From the NCBI GenBank assembly GCA_965370045.1, contig CBDUSI010000071.1, forward strand, positions 1 through 23,710: a stretch of DNA of 23,710 nt. Reading direction: 5' to 3'. This document shows positions 21,440 through 23,710 of the stretch, piece after piece. Below the pieces are notes generated by a model. It was not told where the DNA came from and searched no databases. It saw only the letters and a list, made by a program, of their open reading frames with translations. Source of the DNA: CAZONU01 sp965370045 (GTDB lineage Bacteria; Planctomycetota; SZUA-567; JAKLDR01). The position numbers and the translations under genes were made by a program. The stretch's first letter is position 1, and each line of letters opens with the position of its first letter.

Positions 21440-22897
21440 ATGTCCGAAGACGCCACAGCCCCGGCGCCCTGCGCCCTGGTCATCTTCGGGGCCAGCGGCG
21501 ACCTCACCAAGCGCAAGCTTATCCCCGCGCTTTATAATCTCGAAGCCGACGGGCTGCTGCATCCCGACCTGCAAGTGATCGGCTTCGCCCGCAGCCCCAA
21601 GACCAGCCAGGAGTTCCGCGCCGAGATGCGCGCCGCCGCGGGCGCGTTCTCGCGCGAGGCCGTCGACGACGCCCTCTGGGAGCGCTTCGCCCGGCGGCTG
21701 CATTACGTCTCGGGCAGCTACGACGACCCGGAGAGTTTCACGCGGTTGGAGAAGTTCCTGGGTTCTCTGGAGCACGGCTGCCGGGCCGGCGGGTACCTCT
21801 ACTACCTGGCGCTGCCGCCCAGCGCCGCCGAGACCGTCCTGCGAATGATCCCGCAGACCGGCTTCGCCCCGCCCGCGGTGCCCGGCGCCGGCCGCCGGGT
21901 GATGATCGAGAAGCCCTTCGGCCGCGACTTCGAAAGCGCCCGGCGCCTGAACGCGCTCTGCGCGGCCAGTTTCTCCGAGGAACAGGTCTACCGCATCGAC
22001 CACTACCTGGCCAAGGACACGGTGCGCAACCTGTTAGTGTTCCGCCTCACCAACGCGATCTTCGAGCACCTCTGGAACCGCAAGTACGTGGACAACGTGC
22101 AGATTACCGCCGCGGAGACCATCGGCGTCGAGGGCCGCGGGGGCTACTACGAGGAGTCCGGCGTGGTCCGCGACATGCTCCAGAATCACCTCCTGCAAGT
22201 AATGGCCCTGGTGGCCATGGAGCCGCCGGTGGCGGGCGACGCCGAGTCGGTGCGCGACCGCAAGGTGGAGGTCCTCAAGTCCCTCGTGCCGGTGAGGCCG
22301 GAGGACTTCGTCTTCGGGCAGTATCAGGGCTATCGTGAAGAACGCGGGGTGGCCGCGGATTCGGTGGTGCCGACGTTCGCGGCGCTCAGGCTTCGCGTCA
22401 ACAACTGGCGCTGGGAGGGCGTTCCTTTCTATCTGCGCTCGGGGAAGAGCCTCGCCGGGAAGGTCACCGAGGTGGTCATCGAGTTCAAGCGCGTGCCGGT
22501 CTGCGTACTGGAGGACGAAGCCGCCTGCCGGATGCTGAAACCCAACAAGCTGGTCATCCGCCTGCAGCCCGAGGAGGGCGTGCGCCTGACCTTCACCACG
22601 CGCGTGCCCGGCCGCGACGAGCGCGTGGAGGAGGCCAGTCTCGACTTCCGCTACGCGCAGCTGGGCGCGAGCTTGAGCGAGGCCTACGAGCAGGTGATCC
22701 TCGAGGGCCTGGCCGGGCGGAGCTCCTACTTCTGGCGCGCGGACGGCATCGAGGCCGCCTGGCGCGCGGTGGAGCCGCTGCTGCCCCCGCCGCCCGACGC
22801 CGCGGGCTTCCCCAACTACGCGCCGGGCTCCTGGGGGCCGGCCGCCGCCGACGGGCTCCTGGCCGCCGACGGGCGCCGCTGGCTCGGCTCCTACTGA
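21440..22897 (+). CDS. zwf: glucose-6-phosphate 1-dehydrogenase
   Basis: This 485-residue enzyme has standard family length. Its Rossmann motif is V-I-F-G-A-S-G-D-L-T-K-R-K-L (14-27), followed by M-I-E-K-P-F-G-R-D (155-163) and the active-site signature R-I-D-H-Y-L-A-K-D-T-V (185-195), where the usual Gly before Lys is Ala. K-Y-V-D-N-V-Q-I-T and the C-terminal F-Y-L-R-S-G-K region are also conserved. It oxidises glucose 6-phosphate to 6-phosphogluconolactone with NAD(P)+, the entry step of the oxidative pentose phosphate or Entner-Doudoroff pathway. ATG 21440 has AAGAGG upstream and begins 17 nt after the ferritin-like gene. Its stop overlaps the pgl start (TGATG), so the two enzymes are translationally coupled. 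Confidence 0.95.
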   Translation: MSEDATAPAPCALVIFGASGDLTKRKLIPALYNLEADGLLHPDLQVIGFARSPKTSQEFRAEMRAAAGAFSREAVDDALWERFARRLHYVSGSYDDPESFTRLEKFLGSLEHGCRAGGYLYYLALPPSAAETVLRMIPQTGFAPPAVPGAGRRVMIEKPFGRDFESARRLNALCAASFSEEQVYRIDHYLAKDTVRNLLVFRLTNAIFEHLWNRKYVDNVQITAAETIGVEGRGGYYEESGVVRDMLQNHLLQVMALVAMEPPVAGDAESVRDRKVEVLKSLVPVRPEDFVFGQYQGYREERGVAADSVVPTFAALRLRVNNWRWEGVPFYLRSGKSLAGKVTEVVIEFKRVPVCVLEDEAACRMLKPNKLVIRLQPEEGVRLTFTTRVPGRDERVEEASLDFRYAQLGASLSEAYEQVILEGLAGRSSYFWRADGIEAAWRAVEPLLPPPPDAAGFPNYAPGSWGPAAADGLLAADGRRWLGSY

Positions 22898-23589
22898 TGC
22901 TCAAGGTCGTCGCCGACGCAGAGGAACTGGCCCGCGAGGCGGCCAGGTTCATCGCCGCCGTGGGCATCGGCAGCGCCAACACCCAGGGGAGCTTCGACCT
23001 GGTGCTGGCCGGCGGGCGCACCCCGCTGGCGGCCTACCAGGGCCTCGCTGCGGAGTTCGGCCACAACGCGCGCCTGTGGAAATGCGCGGACATATGGTGG
23101 GGCGACGAGCGCTGCGTGCCGCCCGGGCACCACGACTCCAACTACTACTGGGCGCGGTTCTCGCTATTGCTGCCGCTGGGCATCACCAGTGACCGCGCCC
23201 GGCGCATAGAAGGCGAGGCCCGCGACCCCGCTCGCGCCGCGGAAGCCTACGCGAAAGTATTCCCCCGGCGGCCGGATCTCTTGATAATGGGCCTCGGCGA
23301 GGACGGGCACACCGCCGCGCTCTTTCCGAACTCCGCGGCGCTCGACGAAGCGGAAGAGCGTTTCGTCTACGTTGACGACGCTCCCAAGCCCCCGGCGAAG
23401 CGCATAACGGCGACACCGGCGACGATCCTGGCTGCACGAAGAATATTGGTGCTGGCCTCGGGCGCCTCGAAGGCCAACGCGGTGGAGCGCGCGCTGGCCG
23501 CCGAGGGCAGCGTCGCCGAAACCCCCGCGCGCCTGGTGAAGGACGCCCTCTGGATGGTCGACCGCGAGGCGGCGGCGAAGATTATTTGA
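22897..23589 (+). CDS. pgl: 6-phosphogluconolactonase
   Basis: This 230-residue protein of the DevB/Pgl (glucosamine-6-phosphate isomerase-like) family has family-typical length. Visible motifs are L-V-L-A-G-G-R-T-P (phosphate loop), W-W-G-D-E-R-C-V-P-P, the catalytic L-I-M-G-L-G-E-D-G-H-T-A-A-L-F-P, and A-K-R-I-T-A-T-P-A-T-I. It hydrolyses the lactone produced by Zwf to 6-phosphogluconate in the cytoplasm. The ATG overlaps the zwf stop (TGATG at 22895-22899). No gnd or edd gene follows in the window. An intrinsic terminator at 23679 closes the operon. Confidence 0.94.
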   Translation: MLKVVADAEELAREAARFIAAVGIGSANTQGSFDLVLAGGRTPLAAYQGLAAEFGHNARLWKCADIWWGDERCVPPGHHDSNYYWARFSLLLPLGITSDRARRIEGEARDPARAAEAYAKVFPRRPDLLIMGLGEDGHTAALFPNSAALDEAEERFVYVDDAPKPPAKRITATPATILAARRILVLASGASKANAVERALAAEGSVAETPARLVKDALWMVDREAAAKII

Positions 23590-23678
23590 ACCCTATACTT
23601 AATCGCGGTCCCACCAGCGAGAGAATCGGCACTTACAATCGTCGCAGTTCTCATATCTAGAGCATTTTAGCATTGAGT

Positions 23679-23698
23679 AACTCCGTAGCCGGAGTTTT
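23679..23698 (+). terminator. intrinsic terminator after pgl
   Basis: AACTCCG-TAGC-CGGAGTT forms a stem of six to seven perfect pairs with a TAGC loop, followed by TT and GT. It lies 90 nt past the pgl stop. The stretch 23590-23678 before it and the last bases of the window show no gene. Confidence 0.65.
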
Positions 23699-23710
23699 GT
23701 AACCAGCCAA

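Noticed and set aside
23590..23710. tRNA-like or start of another gene at the right edge
   Set aside because: The only clear structure is the terminator hairpin; no cloverleaf arms or coding start can be made out.

Overview
The window is about 23.7 kb of GC-rich DNA with high GC at third codon positions, tightly packed genes and many GTG or TTG starts. I see no rRNA, tRNA, CRISPR array or transposase gene. The organism is probably an uncultured environmental bacterium. DUF4159 proteins, secreted HEAT-like proteins with an 'LTGQ..GYD...W..WW' ending, and 'accacagaggacacagag'-type inverted repeats are all familiar from Planctomycetota and related metagenome genomes. That placement is an inference from gene content and has not been tested.

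Region 1 (about 109-4870, + strand) is a seven-gene arsenic operon behind a strong promoter that carries a palindromic ArsR operator. Its order is arsR, an ArsP/DUF318 permease, a TM0996/MTH895-type thioredoxin (candidate ArsE), an ArsF-like membrane-anchored thioredoxin-fold protein, an ArsG-like CcdA-type permease, a thioredoxin-linked arsC, and an ACR3 arsenite pump. Together these suggest resistance to arsenate and arsenite plus handling of aromatic or methylated organoarsenicals.

Region 2 (4918-5445, - strand) is a double zinc-ribbon protein with its own promoter. It faces the arsenic operon, with a shared terminator hairpin between them.

Region 3 (5600-15158, - strand, transcribed right to left) is a type IV pilus operon: pilT, a stand-alone MshEN-domain protein, pilB, pilC, a 58-residue small membrane ORF, pilS (histidine kinase), pilR (sigma-54 activator) and a degenerate HD-GYP protein. 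Gene junctions are very tight (GTGA and ATGA overlaps, 1-38 nt gaps). Two sigma-70-like promoters lie upstream of pilT, one with a palindrome across its -35 box.

Region 4 (15382-20826) is accessory. It holds a secreted tandem DUF4159 protein, an intergenic region ending in a repeat, and an HTH-domain gene carrying an in-frame 147-bp MITE-like insertion with 27-bp inverted ends. These are followed by an AT-rich divergent intergenic region and a small operon of a secreted HEAT-like protein, a tiny ORF, a two-helix membrane protein split at a run of nine G, and a membrane-anchored HEAT protein with a BamE/SmpA-like tail.

Region 5 (20858-23698, + strand) is a stress and central-metabolism operon: a ferritin-like (rubrerythrin-type) protein, zwf and pgl, with a clear promoter at the front and an intrinsic terminator at the end. 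It would couple peroxide or iron defence to NADPH supply.
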